Shown here piece after piece: positions 15,437 through 23,279 of a DNA stretch of 64,000 bases. Every line of letters begins with the position of its first letter. Position 1 is the first letter of the stretch. The stretch comes from Pseudomonadota bacterium (GTDB taxonomy: Bacteria > Pseudomonadota > Gammaproteobacteria > Xanthomonadales > Rhodanobacteraceae), in NCBI GenBank assembly GCA_018240565.1, contig JAFEFO010000042.1, positions 1-64,000 of the forward strand, read 5' to 3'. The position numbers were made by a program, and so were the translations under genes. The notes under the pieces were generated by a model. That model had not been told where the DNA came from. It searched no databases and was given only the letters and a program-made list of their open reading frames with translations.

Positions 15437-18300
15437 GCGGCGATCTCCGCGGCATCGGCGCGCACGATCCGCACCTTCAGGTCGAACCACGCCGCCTGCC
15501 CGGTGACCGGATCGGCATTGGCGTAGCGATGCCCGTCCGCGCGTGGCGGCAGCAGATCGTCGATGACGTGGTTGAGCAGGAAGCCCTTGGTGAACTCCGG
15601 CGCCGTCTTGGCGAGCTTCCACGCGCCGCGCTGCTTGCCGATCGCGTTCCATGTCCACACCACGCCCGGCGCGGTGCCTTCGTGGAATTTCGCCTGCACG
15701 CGGATGCGGCCGTGCGCGGATTCGACGTCGACCCAGTCGCTATCGGCCACGCCGTGCGCATGCGCGGTAGCCGGATGCAGGTAGAGAAAATTGCGCGCCG
15801 CGATCTGCCGCAACCAGGCATTCTGCGAGCCCCAAGCGTGGTACATGAACATCGGGCGCTGGGTGATGGCGGCGAGCGGAAAACGCTCTTCCCCCTCTCC
15901 GGCGCTTCGCGCCGACTCTCCCGCGAGGGGAGAGTGGGAAAGCGATTGCGCGGGATGGACCGCGTCGTACCAAAACGGAACCGGATCGAAGAATCGTTCC
16001 ACGCGCGCACGCTCGCGATCCGGCGGCTGCACGGCGCCGTGGCCTTGTGCGGCAAGGCGGAATCGCTGCAAACGCTCGCAATAAAGTTCCAGCACGATGG
16101 GCTGCGTCGAACCGACGAAGCCGAGCGACTTGGCCCACGCCAGGTAATCGCGGTTGGCCATCTTGTAATAGCGCCCGGCCGCGGGAACCTTCGCTTCCCA
16201 ATGGCAATCGTGCGCCTTGTACGCATCGAGCTGATGCGGATTCGGCTCGCCCACGGCCTGCTTGTCGCCATCGCGTCCGCGCCAACCGGCAAGCAGCCCG
16301 ACGCCCGGCGCGCGTTCGTGTTCGACCATGTACTGCGCGAAGCCGCCGGGATATTTCGCCGTGCCGGAACCGTCCACCATGCCCGGCAATCGCAGCCGCG
16401 CGCCGAGATCGAGCAGCACGTCCTGGAACGCTCGCACGTCCCGATCCGGGATGCACACCGGCTGGCGGATCGCGTCCGCGGCGGCATCGGCATCGGAAAT
16501 CGGACGATCCAGCAGCGAGATGCAGTCGTGGCGTTCCAGGTACGTGGTGTCCGGCAGCACCAGATCCGCGTAATTCACCGTCTCCGACCAGTAGGCGTCG
16601 GCGTAAATGAAATGCGGAATCCTGTATGCGCCGTTCGCATCCTTGTCGCAAAGCATGCGTTGCGTGTCGCGCGTGTTCATCGCCGAGTTCCAGCCCATGT
16701 TGGCCATGAACAGGAACAGCGTGTCGATCCTGTGCGGATCGCCCGCCCAGGCATTGCGGATCACGCTTTGCAGCATGCCGTGCGCGGCAAGCGGGAATTC
16801 CCACGAGAATGCCTTGTCGATGCGGCGCGGCGCACCGTTGGCATCGACGACGAGGTCTTCCGGCGCGTGCACATAGCCGAGCGGGCCGGCTTCGAGCGCA
16901 CCGTTTTCGCGGCGTACCTTGCCCGGCCGATTCGCCGGCGGCGCAGGCTTCGGATACGGCGGCTGGTAGCGGAAACTTCCCGGGGTGTCGATCGCACCGA
17001 GCAACATCTGCAAGACGTGGATCATGCGGCAGGTGTGGAAGCCGTTCGCATGCGCGGCGATGCCGCGCATCGCGTGCATCGACACCGGCCGGCCGACCAT
17101 CTCGTCGTGCTCGCGCCCCCACGCATCGGTCCATCGCTGCGGCAGGCGGATCGCCTGCTCGAAGGCCGCATCGGCGAGTTCCGCGGCAATGCGGCGGATC
17201 GTCGCCGCATCCACGCCGCATTGCGGCGCCACGGTTTCCGGCGCGTAGTCGTCGCTCAAGAAGCGTTCGGCAAGCAGTTGGAACGAGGGCACCGCCTTGC
17301 GGCCATTGGTGAGAGTGAATTCGCCGGCGATGACGGGCGCGATGTCGAGCGCGTCCGCTCGCACAATGACAAACTCCCTCTCCCCCGACATCGTCGGGGG
17401 AGAGGGCTGGGGTGAGGGGGAGAGGGATTCGGTCCGTGTGGCGCACAGCGGACTACCGTCCCCATCCCGCGCAATCAGCCCATCGTCCGCGCCGCCCGGA
17501 TTGCGCACGACGAGATGATGCGCATTCGTGTACTTGACCAGATAGTCGAAATCGACGCGATCATGGATCAGCAATTCGCGGATCAGCGCGCCGACGAACA
17601 GGCCATCGGTGCCAGGACGAATGCCGATCCATTCGTCGGCGATCGCGGCATAGCCGGTACGCACCGGATTGATCGCCACGATCTTGGCGCCACGCTGTTT
17701 CAACTTGCCCAAACCCAGCTTGATCGGGTTGGAATCGTGATCCTCGGCCACGCCGAACATCAGCAGGTATTTCGTCAAGTCCCAGTCCGGTTCGCCGAAC
17801 TCCCAGAACGAGCCGCCGAACGTGTACATGCCGGCGGCGGCCATGTTCACCGAGCAGAAGCCGCCGTGCGCGGCGTAGTTGATGGTGCCGAATTGTTGCG
17901 CCCACCAGCCGGTCAGCGCCTGCGACTGGTCGCGGCCGGTGAAGAACGCGAGTTCGTCCGGATTGCGCGTGCGGATGTCGCCGAGCCACTGCGTCGCCAA
18001 TTCCAGCGCTTCGTTCCATTCGATCTCGCGGAACTTGCCCTCGCCACGCTCGCCGACCCGCAGCAGCGGCTTGGCGAGGCGCGCCGGCGAATAGTGCTGC
18101 ATGATCCCGGCCGAACCCTTCGCACACAGCACGCCCTTGTTGACCGGGTGCCTGGGGTTGCCCTGGATGTAGCGCACGTGGCCATTTTTCAAATGTACCT
18201 TGATGCCGCAGCGGCAGGCGCACATGTAGCACGTGGTCGTCTTGACCTCGTCGCCGACGGGTTCGCTCAGTTTCAGATTCTTGCGCGGCATGGCGCGCAT
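15433..18300 (-). CDS. soeA: Molybdopterin oxidoreductase, probable SoeA (sulfite dehydrogenase, quinone)
   Basis: This 955-aa bis-MGD enzyme has the N-terminal [4Fe-4S] motif C24-x2-C27-x3-C31...C59 (CYMCACRCG...LCAKG), then blocks known from SoeA proteins: FFTGRDQSQALTGWWAQQF, YAAHGGFCSVNMAAAG, FGVAEDHDSNPIK and ITQRPMFMYHAWGSQNAWLR. There is no twin-arginine signal, which fits the cytoplasmic SoeABC complex and argues against periplasmic DmsA-type enzymes. SoeA oxidises sulfite to sulfate, with electrons going to quinone. Two stretches rich in Ser/Pro/Glu (encoded at 17374-17426 and 15889-15942) are translated family B repeats. The start could also be the ATG at 18291. Substrate assignment is inference. 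Confidence 0.75.
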   Translation of the reverse strand: MRAMPRKNLKLSEPVGDEVKTTTCYMCACRCGIKVHLKNGHVRYIQGNPRHPVNKGVLCAKGSAGIMQHYSPARLAKPLLRVGERGEGKFREIEWNEALELATQWLGDIRTRNPDELAFFTGRDQSQALTGWWAQQFGTINYAAHGGFCSVNMAAAGMYTFGGSFWEFGEPDWDLTKYLLMFGVAEDHDSNPIKLGLGKLKQRGAKIVAINPVRTGYAAIADEWIGIRPGTDGLFVGALIRELLIHDRVDFDYLVKYTNAHHLVVRNPGGADDGLIARDGDGSPLCATRTESLSPSPQPSPPTMSGEREFVIVRADALDIAPVIAGEFTLTNGRKAVPSFQLLAERFLSDDYAPETVAPQCGVDAATIRRIAAELADAAFEQAIRLPQRWTDAWGREHDEMVGRPVSMHAMRGIAAHANGFHTCRMIHVLQMLLGAIDTPGSFRYQPPYPKPAPPANRPGKVRRENGALEAGPLGYVHAPEDLVVDANGAPRRIDKAFSWEFPLAAHGMLQSVIRNAWAGDPHRIDTLFLFMANMGWNSAMNTRDTQRMLCDKDANGAYRIPHFIYADAYWSETVNYADLVLPDTTYLERHDCISLLDRPISDADAAADAIRQPVCIPDRDVRAFQDVLLDLGARLRLPGMVDGSGTAKYPGGFAQYMVEHERAPGVGLLAGWRGRDGDKQAVGEPNPHQLDAYKAHDCHWEAKVPAAGRYYKMANRDYLAWAKSLGFVGSTQPIVLELYCERLQRFRLAAQGHGAVQPPDRERARVERFFDPVPFWYDAVHPAQSLSHSPLAGESARSAGEGEERFPLAAITQRPMFMYHAWGSQNAWLRQIAARNFLYLHPATAHAHGVADSDWVDVESAHGRIRVQAKFHEGTAPGVVWTWNAIGKQRGAWKLAKTAPEFTKGFLLNHVIDDLLPPRADGHRYANADPVTGQAAWFDLKVRIVRADAAEIAA
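15889..15942. repeat. Family B hairpin repeat inside soeA (copy 1)
   Basis: CCCCCTCTCCGGCGC...GCGCCGACTCTCCC, then CGAGGGGAGAGTGGG: a GC-rich inverted repeat of the CCCTCTCC/GAGAGGG type that is otherwise intergenic in this window. It is read in frame as the low-complexity segment SHSPLAGESARSAGEGEE, just before the conserved block FPLAAITQRPMF. Confidence 0.75.
17374..17426. repeat. Family B hairpin repeat inside soeA (copy 2)
   Basis: CCCTCTCCCCCGACATCGTC followed by GGGGGAGAGGGCTGGGGTGA: the same unit, inverted, as at 60288-60338. It is read in frame as SLSPSPQPSPPTMSGERE, in a region where the protein family is variable. Confidence 0.8.
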
Positions 18301-18347
18301 GATAACGGATGCGCCTCGGCGCGCCGCGCATGGCTTACCATAAGCAT

Positions 18348-19316
18348 ATGGACAGATATGAACGCATCCTCACCCTGCACCGGCTGCTCAAGTCCTCGCG
18401 CTATCCCGTGCCGCTGGCGCGGCTGATGGATGAATTGGGCTGCTCGCGCGCCACGGCCTACCGCGACATCGCCTTCCTGCGCGATGCACTCGGTGCGCCG
18501 ATCGACAGCGAGGGCGACGAGGCGGCTTTTCATTACGCCAGCGACGAGGCCGAGCGCTTCGAGCTGCCGGGTTTGTGGCTGACCAGCGAAGAATTGCAGG
18601 CCCTGCTTGCATTGAATGAATTGGTCGGACGCACCGGCCCGGGCATCCTTGCGTCCGCGCTGGCGCCCTTGCGCTCGCGCATCGACCGCTTGTTGTCGAA
18701 CCAGACCGACGGGCAAAGTTTTCCCATCGAACGCATCCGCGTGATCGGCTCGGGCACGCGGCGTGTCGATGAAGCCACGTTTCGGCATGTCGCCGGCGCG
18801 GTGCTCGGCCGGCGGCGCCTGAAGTTCGACTACCGCGCGCGTTCGACCAACGCGGCGACGACGCGCACGGTGTCGCCGCAACGCCTCACGCATTACCGCG
18901 ACAACTGGTATCTGGATGCCTGGGACCATGACCGCGATGCACTGCGCAGTTTCGCACTCGACCGCATCGGTCGCGCCGCGGTGCTGGACGATGCCGCGCA
19001 GGATCGTGGCGAGGCCGAATTGAATGCGCATCTGGCATCGAGTTACGGTATTTTTTCCGGCGCGCCCAAAGCCACCGCGACAATCCGTTTTTCCGCGCAT
19101 GCCGCGCGTTGGGTCGCCGACGAGCACTGGCATTCGCAGCAGCAGGGCACACGTCTGCCGGATGGCCGTTACGAACTCAAGGTACCGTATTCGAATTCGC
19201 GCGAACTGCTCATGGACGTGCTGCGCTACGGCGCCGATGCCGAGATCGTCGCGCCGGTCAGCTTGCGCGAGGAAATGAAGATCATGCTGCAATTGGCGCT
19301 CGGCACCTACAAATGA
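18348..19316 (+). CDS. WYL-domain transcriptional regulator (YafY type)
   Basis: This 322-aa regulator has an N-terminal HTH_11 winged helix (about 1-60, YERILTLHRLL...LGCSRATAYRDIAFL), a WYL domain (about 135-215, with NWYLDAWDHDR and LRSFALDRIG) and a WCX-like C-terminus. WYL proteins sense small ligands or nucleic acids. I start at the ATG at 18348, directly before the HTH; in-frame codons back to 18309 are possible. It diverges from soeA with only about 47 bp between them, so it is the natural candidate to control the soe operon. Confidence 0.85.
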   Translation: MDRYERILTLHRLLKSSRYPVPLARLMDELGCSRATAYRDIAFLRDALGAPIDSEGDEAAFHYASDEAERFELPGLWLTSEELQALLALNELVGRTGPGILASALAPLRSRIDRLLSNQTDGQSFPIERIRVIGSGTRRVDEATFRHVAGAVLGRRRLKFDYRARSTNAATTRTVSPQRLTHYRDNWYLDAWDHDRDALRSFALDRIGRAAVLDDAAQDRGEAELNAHLASSYGIFSGAPKATATIRFSAHAARWVADEHWHSQQQGTRLPDGRYELKVPYSNSRELLMDVLRYGADAEIVAPVSLREEMKIMLQLALGTYK

Positions 19317-19366
19317 ACGCCCATCGCCAACCGGCGTAGAATCGCCGGCACACGAGGAAACACGCC

Positions 19367-19561
19367 ATGCCCACCGCGACTGCCAAGCACGATGTCGAAC
19401 GGCTGCTCGAGCAATTGCCGGACACCAGCACGCTCGAGGACATCCAGTACCATTTGTATGTACTGGAAAAGGTCCAGCGTGGCCGAGCGGATATCGCCGA
19501 CGGTCGCAGTCTTACCGCTGAACAGGCGCGCGCACGGTTGGCCCGATGGCTGCCGAGGTAA
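19367..19561 (+). CDS. Type II antitoxin (partner of ParE/RelE toxin)
   Basis: This 64-aa acidic, helical protein is followed immediately by a ParE/RelE-family toxin whose start overlaps it by 16 nt, the usual antitoxin-first layout. The sequence (LLEQLPDTSTLEDIQYHLYVLEKV, then ADGRSLTAEQARARL) resembles short antitoxins paired with RelE-type toxins. It lacks an obvious DNA-binding domain of known type. Confidence 0.75.
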   Translation: MPTATAKHDVERLLEQLPDTSTLEDIQYHLYVLEKVQRGRADIADGRSLTAEQARARLARWLPR

Positions 19562-19854
19562 TCTGGTCGCACGAGGCGCTCGACGACGTCGAATCGATTG
19601 CCGACTACATCGGACGCGATTCGCCGAACCATGCGCGCCGGGTCGTTGAAGCCCTGTTCGAGCTGGCCGATAGTCTCGTTGCGCATCCGCGCGCCGGGCG
19701 CGTCGTGCCGGAATTGAACGACGCGCACATCCGCGAGCGTTTTCTGTACAGTTACCGCATGCTCTACGAAATCGGCGCGGATCGAATTGCCATTCTTGCC
19801 GTGATCCATGGCGCGCGCCTGCTGGAGTCATACGGGACTCGGTTCGACCCATGA
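19546..19854 (+). CDS. ParE/RelE superfamily toxin
   Basis: This 102-aa protein has the ParE/RelE pattern: VIWSHEALDDVESIADYIG at the N-terminus, the middle helix HARRVVEALFELADSLVAHPRAGRVVPEL, and the strand FLYSYRMLYEIGADRIAILAVIHGAR. Such toxins poison gyrase (ParE) or cleave mRNA on the ribosome (RelE); the sequence alone does not decide which. The gene overlaps the antitoxin by 16 nt and the patatin gene by 4 nt (ATGA), so a third gene is translationally coupled to the module. Confidence 0.85.
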   Translation: MAAEVIWSHEALDDVESIADYIGRDSPNHARRVVEALFELADSLVAHPRAGRVVPELNDAHIRERFLYSYRMLYEIGADRIAILAVIHGARLLESYGTRFDP

Positions 19855-20684
19855 ATGCTGCCGCCAAGACCGTCTCCCTCGTCCTCGGCTCCGGTGGCGC
19901 GCGCGGCTATGCGCACATCGGTGCGATCGAGGAATTGCTGGCGCAGGGTTTCGACATCCGCAGTGTCGCCGGCGCCTCGATGGGCGCGCTGATCGGCGGC
20001 ATCTACGCCGCAGGCAGGCTCGATGACTACCGCGATTGGGCACGTGGCCTGCAGAAATTCGACGTACTGCGCCTGCTCGACTGGACCTTTCGCGGCGGTC
20101 TGATCAAGGGCGATCGCATCATCGGACGCTTGCGCGAACTGATCGGCGATGTGCGCATCGAAACCTTGCCGATCCCCTATACCGCGGTGGCGGTGGACAT
20201 CCTCGCCCAGCGCGAGGTGTGGTTCACGCGCGGGCCGCTGTTCGATGCAATCCGTGCCTCGATTGCGATTCCCACGGTGTTCCGCCCGCACCATTACGAA
20301 GGCCGCGTGCTGGTCGATGGCGGCCTGCTCAATCCGGTGCCGATCACGCCGACCCTGCGCGATTTGACCGATTGCACGATCGCGGTGGATCTGAACGCCG
20401 CACCAGACGATGCGCACGCCACGGCAGTGCCGGACGCGAGTACCGATCCGGGTCTACTGGAAACCTTCGCGCGCTCGCTCGACGCCGTGCAATCCACGCT
20501 CACGCGCTATCGCCTCGCCGCGCAGCCGCCGGATTTGCTCATTGCCATTCCGCGCAACGCCGGCGCGTTCTATGAATTCCATCGCGCGCCGGAGCTGATC
20601 GAAATCGGCCGCGAGCGCACGCGTGCGGCGCTGGCGCAATGGCGCGGTCGCGTCAATGCGGAGGGTGCACCGGAGGTTTCCTGA
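19851..20684 (+). CDS. Patatin-like phospholipase (RssA/YchK type)
   Basis: This 277-aa protein has the anion hole GSGGARGY (13-20), nucleophile Ser43 in GASMG and catalytic Asp156 in DGG. These are the Ser-Asp dyad features of patatin lipases, which cleave acyl chains from membrane lipids. It has no signal peptide and the size of RssA/YchK proteins. The ATG overlaps the toxin stop (ATGA). The 3' end overlaps that of the convergent TDT gene by 32 bp. Confidence 0.9.
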   Translation: MNAAAKTVSLVLGSGGARGYAHIGAIEELLAQGFDIRSVAGASMGALIGGIYAAGRLDDYRDWARGLQKFDVLRLLDWTFRGGLIKGDRIIGRLRELIGDVRIETLPIPYTAVAVDILAQREVWFTRGPLFDAIRASIAIPTVFRPHHYEGRVLVDGGLLNPVPITPTLRDLTDCTIAVDLNAAPDDAHATAVPDASTDPGLLETFARSLDAVQSTLTRYRLAAQPPDLLIAIPRNAGAFYEFHRAPELIEIGRERTRAALAQWRGRVNAEGAPEVS

Positions 20685-21738
20685 ACGTCGCGCGCCACAA
20701 TTCCGGTGCATCGGCGAGTATCCAGCCGACGAAGGTGGCGAGCCACAGGATCAATGCCGCCCAGGCGAAGAACACCGCGATCGGTTTGAGCAAATTCATG
20801 TCCAGCGCACGCGCCAGGTTCCAGGTGCAGGTTGCGTACATGCCGAACGGAAACACCGCGCCCCAGTCGAGCGGTTCGTAGCTCAGCGGATAGCGCTTCC
20901 ACACATGCCGCCACGCCTCGAGCACCACGAGCAGCGGAATCCACCACGTCGCCGTGGCCCAGAACAGCAAGGTGAAGCCGACGATAAAATCATGCGCGGC
21001 GCGAATCACGGGCAGATCGGCGCCGAAGTCGAGCAGGTACACGCCGGCGAGCGTGGAGATCGCCATGGCGCCCATGCTGATCCAATAAGGCGGCGTGAGT
21101 TGCGACGGCGCCAGGCGAAAGAACACGGAACGGTAAAAAATCAGCGAGATGATCCAGATGTAGAGCATGCCGCCGGTGAGCCACAGCACCAGCGCGAGGA
21201 ACAAATGAACATGCGCGTGTGCCGGTACGAGCGGCGCCAGCGATGCGCCGAGGATCGCCACGGCTTGCGTGGCGACGATGGACAACAGCCAGCCGCCGTC
21301 GAGGCCGCGCTCGATGCGCGGCTTGCGCTGCTTGATGATGAGGGTGGCAAACACCGCGTACATCACCGCCAGCCAGGCCAGGAATGCAACCCACCAGAAT
21401 GCCACGACCAGTCCTGTCGGCGCGCCGACCATGCGGGATTCCAAACCCATCACGGCCGTGGCGGCGACAAAGGTGAAGTAGCCTTGCGCGCGCCGATGGT
21501 CAGCCAGGTCCGCGACGCATTCCTGCGGATAGACCAGCAGCCGCGCCAGCGAAATCAGGATCAAGGCGGGGTAGATGACCAGGTTGAGCGCGAACAGCGC
21601 GTCGGGTATTGCCGCGAGGCCGCTGTCGCGCAACGCGATCGAGACGATGCTGGTGGCCATCACGAGAGCGAAGTAGGCCGGATGCAGCCGGCGCAGGTGC
21701 AGGCCGTGGCGGATGGCGTCCAGGCGCGTATCGTGCAT
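20653..21738 (-). CDS. TDT/SLAC1-family anion carrier
   Basis: This 361-aa protein with about ten membrane helices is of the tellurite-resistance/dicarboxylate transporter (TDT, TehA/SLAC1/Ssu1) type. It begins LHPAYFALVMATSIVSIA and ends with the pair LDWGAVFPFGMYATCTWNLA...FVGWILADAPELWRA, both typical of the family. Members carry dicarboxylates, chloride or nitrate, and Ssu1 exports sulfite. With a probable sulfite dehydrogenase nearby, sulfite efflux is a reasonable but unproven idea. Its 3' end overlaps the patatin gene. Confidence 0.8.
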   Translation of the reverse strand: MHDTRLDAIRHGLHLRRLHPAYFALVMATSIVSIALRDSGLAAIPDALFALNLVIYPALILISLARLLVYPQECVADLADHRRAQGYFTFVAATAVMGLESRMVGAPTGLVVAFWWVAFLAWLAVMYAVFATLIIKQRKPRIERGLDGGWLLSIVATQAVAILGASLAPLVPAHAHVHLFLALVLWLTGGMLYIWIISLIFYRSVFFRLAPSQLTPPYWISMGAMAISTLAGVYLLDFGADLPVIRAAHDFIVGFTLLFWATATWWIPLLVVLEAWRHVWKRYPLSYEPLDWGAVFPFGMYATCTWNLARALDMNLLKPIAVFFAWAALILWLATFVGWILADAPELWRATFRKPPVHPPH

Positions 21739-21758
21739 TGGCGCATGGTACGCCGATC

Positions 21759-21900
21759 GGAACCCCTGATTAACCTGCTGCGCTCGATGCTTTGCGTGCC
21801 GGCGGTGCTCGGAATCCTCATTTACAAACCGTAAACTCCGGTTCCTGTGCTCCGGCGACCAGCAAATCCTCTTCGCTCGCGACGGTTAATCAGGGGCTCC
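21759..21900. repeat. Family C hairpin element, copy 1 (MITE-like)
   Basis: A 142-bp element with 17-bp terminal inverted repeats GGAACCCCTGATTAACC (21759-21775) and GGTTAATCAGGGGCTCC (21884-21900), which match at 16 of 17 positions. Inside are the blocks CTGCTGCGCTCGA and GTGCTCGGAATCCTCA, a small hairpin TTTAC-AAACC-GTAAA, then CTCCGGTTCCTGTGC and TCGCTCGCGACGG. It shares this plan with 58915-59059. It lies upstream of the MFS gene and could influence its expression. Confidence 0.8.
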
Positions 21901-21939
21901 ATCGGCGATAATCGCGATCCCGATTTCCGGATTTCCGCG

Positions 21940-23142
21940 ATGAACGCCAACCAGGCCGCGCTGCGCAGCGGCGCCGCGAATACGGTGCTGACGGTACTTG
22001 GCGCCATCAGCTTCTGCCATTTCCTCAACGACCTGATCCAGTCGCTGCTGCCGGCGATCTATCCGATCCTGAAGACGCGCTATGCGCTCGACTTCGGCCA
22101 GATTGGCCTGCTCACACTCACCTACCAGACCACCGCGTCGCTGTTGCAGCCGCTGGTGGGTTGGTACACCGACAAGCGGCCGATGCCCTATTCGCTGGCC
22201 ATCGGCATGGGCTTCACGCTGTCCGGCTTGTTGTTGCTCGCGATGGCGACGAGCTTTGGCGTGCTGCTGCTCGCCGCCGCACTGGTCGGCACCGGTTCAT
22301 CGGTGTTCCATCCCGAATCCTCGCGCATTGCGCGCCTGGCTTCGGGCGGGCGCCATGGTTTCGCGCAGTCGTTCTTCCAGGTCGGCGGAAATCTCGGATC
22401 GTCGATCGGGCCGCTGCTCGCGGCCTTCATCGTGTTGCCCTACGGCCAGCACGCCATTGCGTGGTTCTCCATTGCGGCGCTGGTGGCCATCGTGGTGCTC
22501 ACGCGCGTGGGCGGCTGGTATGCGGGCCACATGCGCGCGCGTGTGCAGTCGGCCGTGCACGAAGTTGCGCACGGGCTGACGCAACGGCAGGTGTGGATCG
22601 CGATTGCCGTGCTGCTGGCGCTGATCTTCTCGAAGTATTTCTATCTAGCCAGCTTGTACAGCTACTACACGTTCTACCTGATCGAACGCTTCCACGTCAG
22701 CGTGCGCGATTCGCAGCTGTACCTGTTCGTGTTCCTCGGCGCGGTCGCGCTCGGTACGCTCGTCGGCGGCCCGGTCGGCGATCGCATCGGGCGCAAGTAC
22801 GTGATCTGGGCGTCGATCCTCGGCGTGCTGCCGTTCACCCTGATGCTGCCGCACGCGAACCTGTTCTGGACTGCCGTGCTGAGCATCGTCATCGGCCTGA
22901 TCCTGTCCTCGGCATTTTCGGCGATCCTGGTCTACGCGCAGGAATTGTTGCCGGGCAAGATCGGCACGATCTCGGGCATGTTCTTCGGCTTCGCCTTCGG
23001 CATGGGTGGTCTCGGCGCGGCCCTGCTCGGCGAACTCGCCGATCATCGTGGCATCGAGTACGTCTACGGCTTGTGCGCGTGGCTGCCGGCGATTGGCTTG
23101 CTCGCTGTGTTTCTGCCGAATCTGCGCCAGCGGCAATATTGA
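21940..23142 (+). CDS. MFS transporter, fosmidomycin-resistance (Fsr) type
   Basis: This 400-aa major-facilitator protein has about twelve membrane helices. The sequence SFCHFLNDLIQSLLPAIYP near the N-terminus, the loop YTDKRPMPYSLAIGMGF and VGTGSSVFHPESSRIAR are characteristic of the fosmidomycin-resistance group of drug exporters. GDRIGRKYVIW is the mirrored loop in the second half. I use the ATG at 21940, next to the conserved N-terminus; the frame is open back to 21847, but that part falls in the family C element. The true substrate is unknown. Confidence 0.88.
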   Translation: MNANQAALRSGAANTVLTVLGAISFCHFLNDLIQSLLPAIYPILKTRYALDFGQIGLLTLTYQTTASLLQPLVGWYTDKRPMPYSLAIGMGFTLSGLLLLAMATSFGVLLLAAALVGTGSSVFHPESSRIARLASGGRHGFAQSFFQVGGNLGSSIGPLLAAFIVLPYGQHAIAWFSIAALVAIVVLTRVGGWYAGHMRARVQSAVHEVAHGLTQRQVWIAIAVLLALIFSKYFYLASLYSYYTFYLIERFHVSVRDSQLYLFVFLGAVALGTLVGGPVGDRIGRKYVIWASILGVLPFTLMLPHANLFWTAVLSIVIGLILSSAFSAILVYAQELLPGKIGTISGMFFGFAFGMGGLGAALLGELADHRGIEYVYGLCAWLPAIGLLAVFLPNLRQRQY

Positions 23143-23152
23143 CCTTTCATTC

Positions 23153-23275
23153 GTCATCCCGGCATGGATTGCCGGGATCCAGAATACAGGGAAGTAGTCT
23201 GCTGGAAGCTCGCCATCCATGGCACCTGGATTCCCCTCAGCCCGCTGACGCGGACTTCGACCCTGCCGGAATGAC
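23153..23275. repeat. Dispersed repeat family A, copy 5
   Basis: It starts GTCATCCCGGCATGGATTGC and ends CCCTGCCGGAATGAC, with CCATCCATGG...CTGGATTCCCCTCAG inside. It fills the space between the convergent ends of the MFS gene and rho, a place for a bidirectional terminator. Confidence 0.78.
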
Positions 23276-23279
23276 AGGC

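Noticed and set aside
12936..15455. One very long 839-codon minus-strand frame ending in the ferredoxin subunit
   Set aside because: Only the last 249 codons encode a protein family; the rest is an Arg/Ala-rich shadow of the SLC13 gene, whose stop overlaps the soeB start.
15529..17415. 628-codon plus-strand frame
   Set aside because: It is antisense to soeA, Arg/His-rich and without recognisable domains; soeA carries the conserved motifs.
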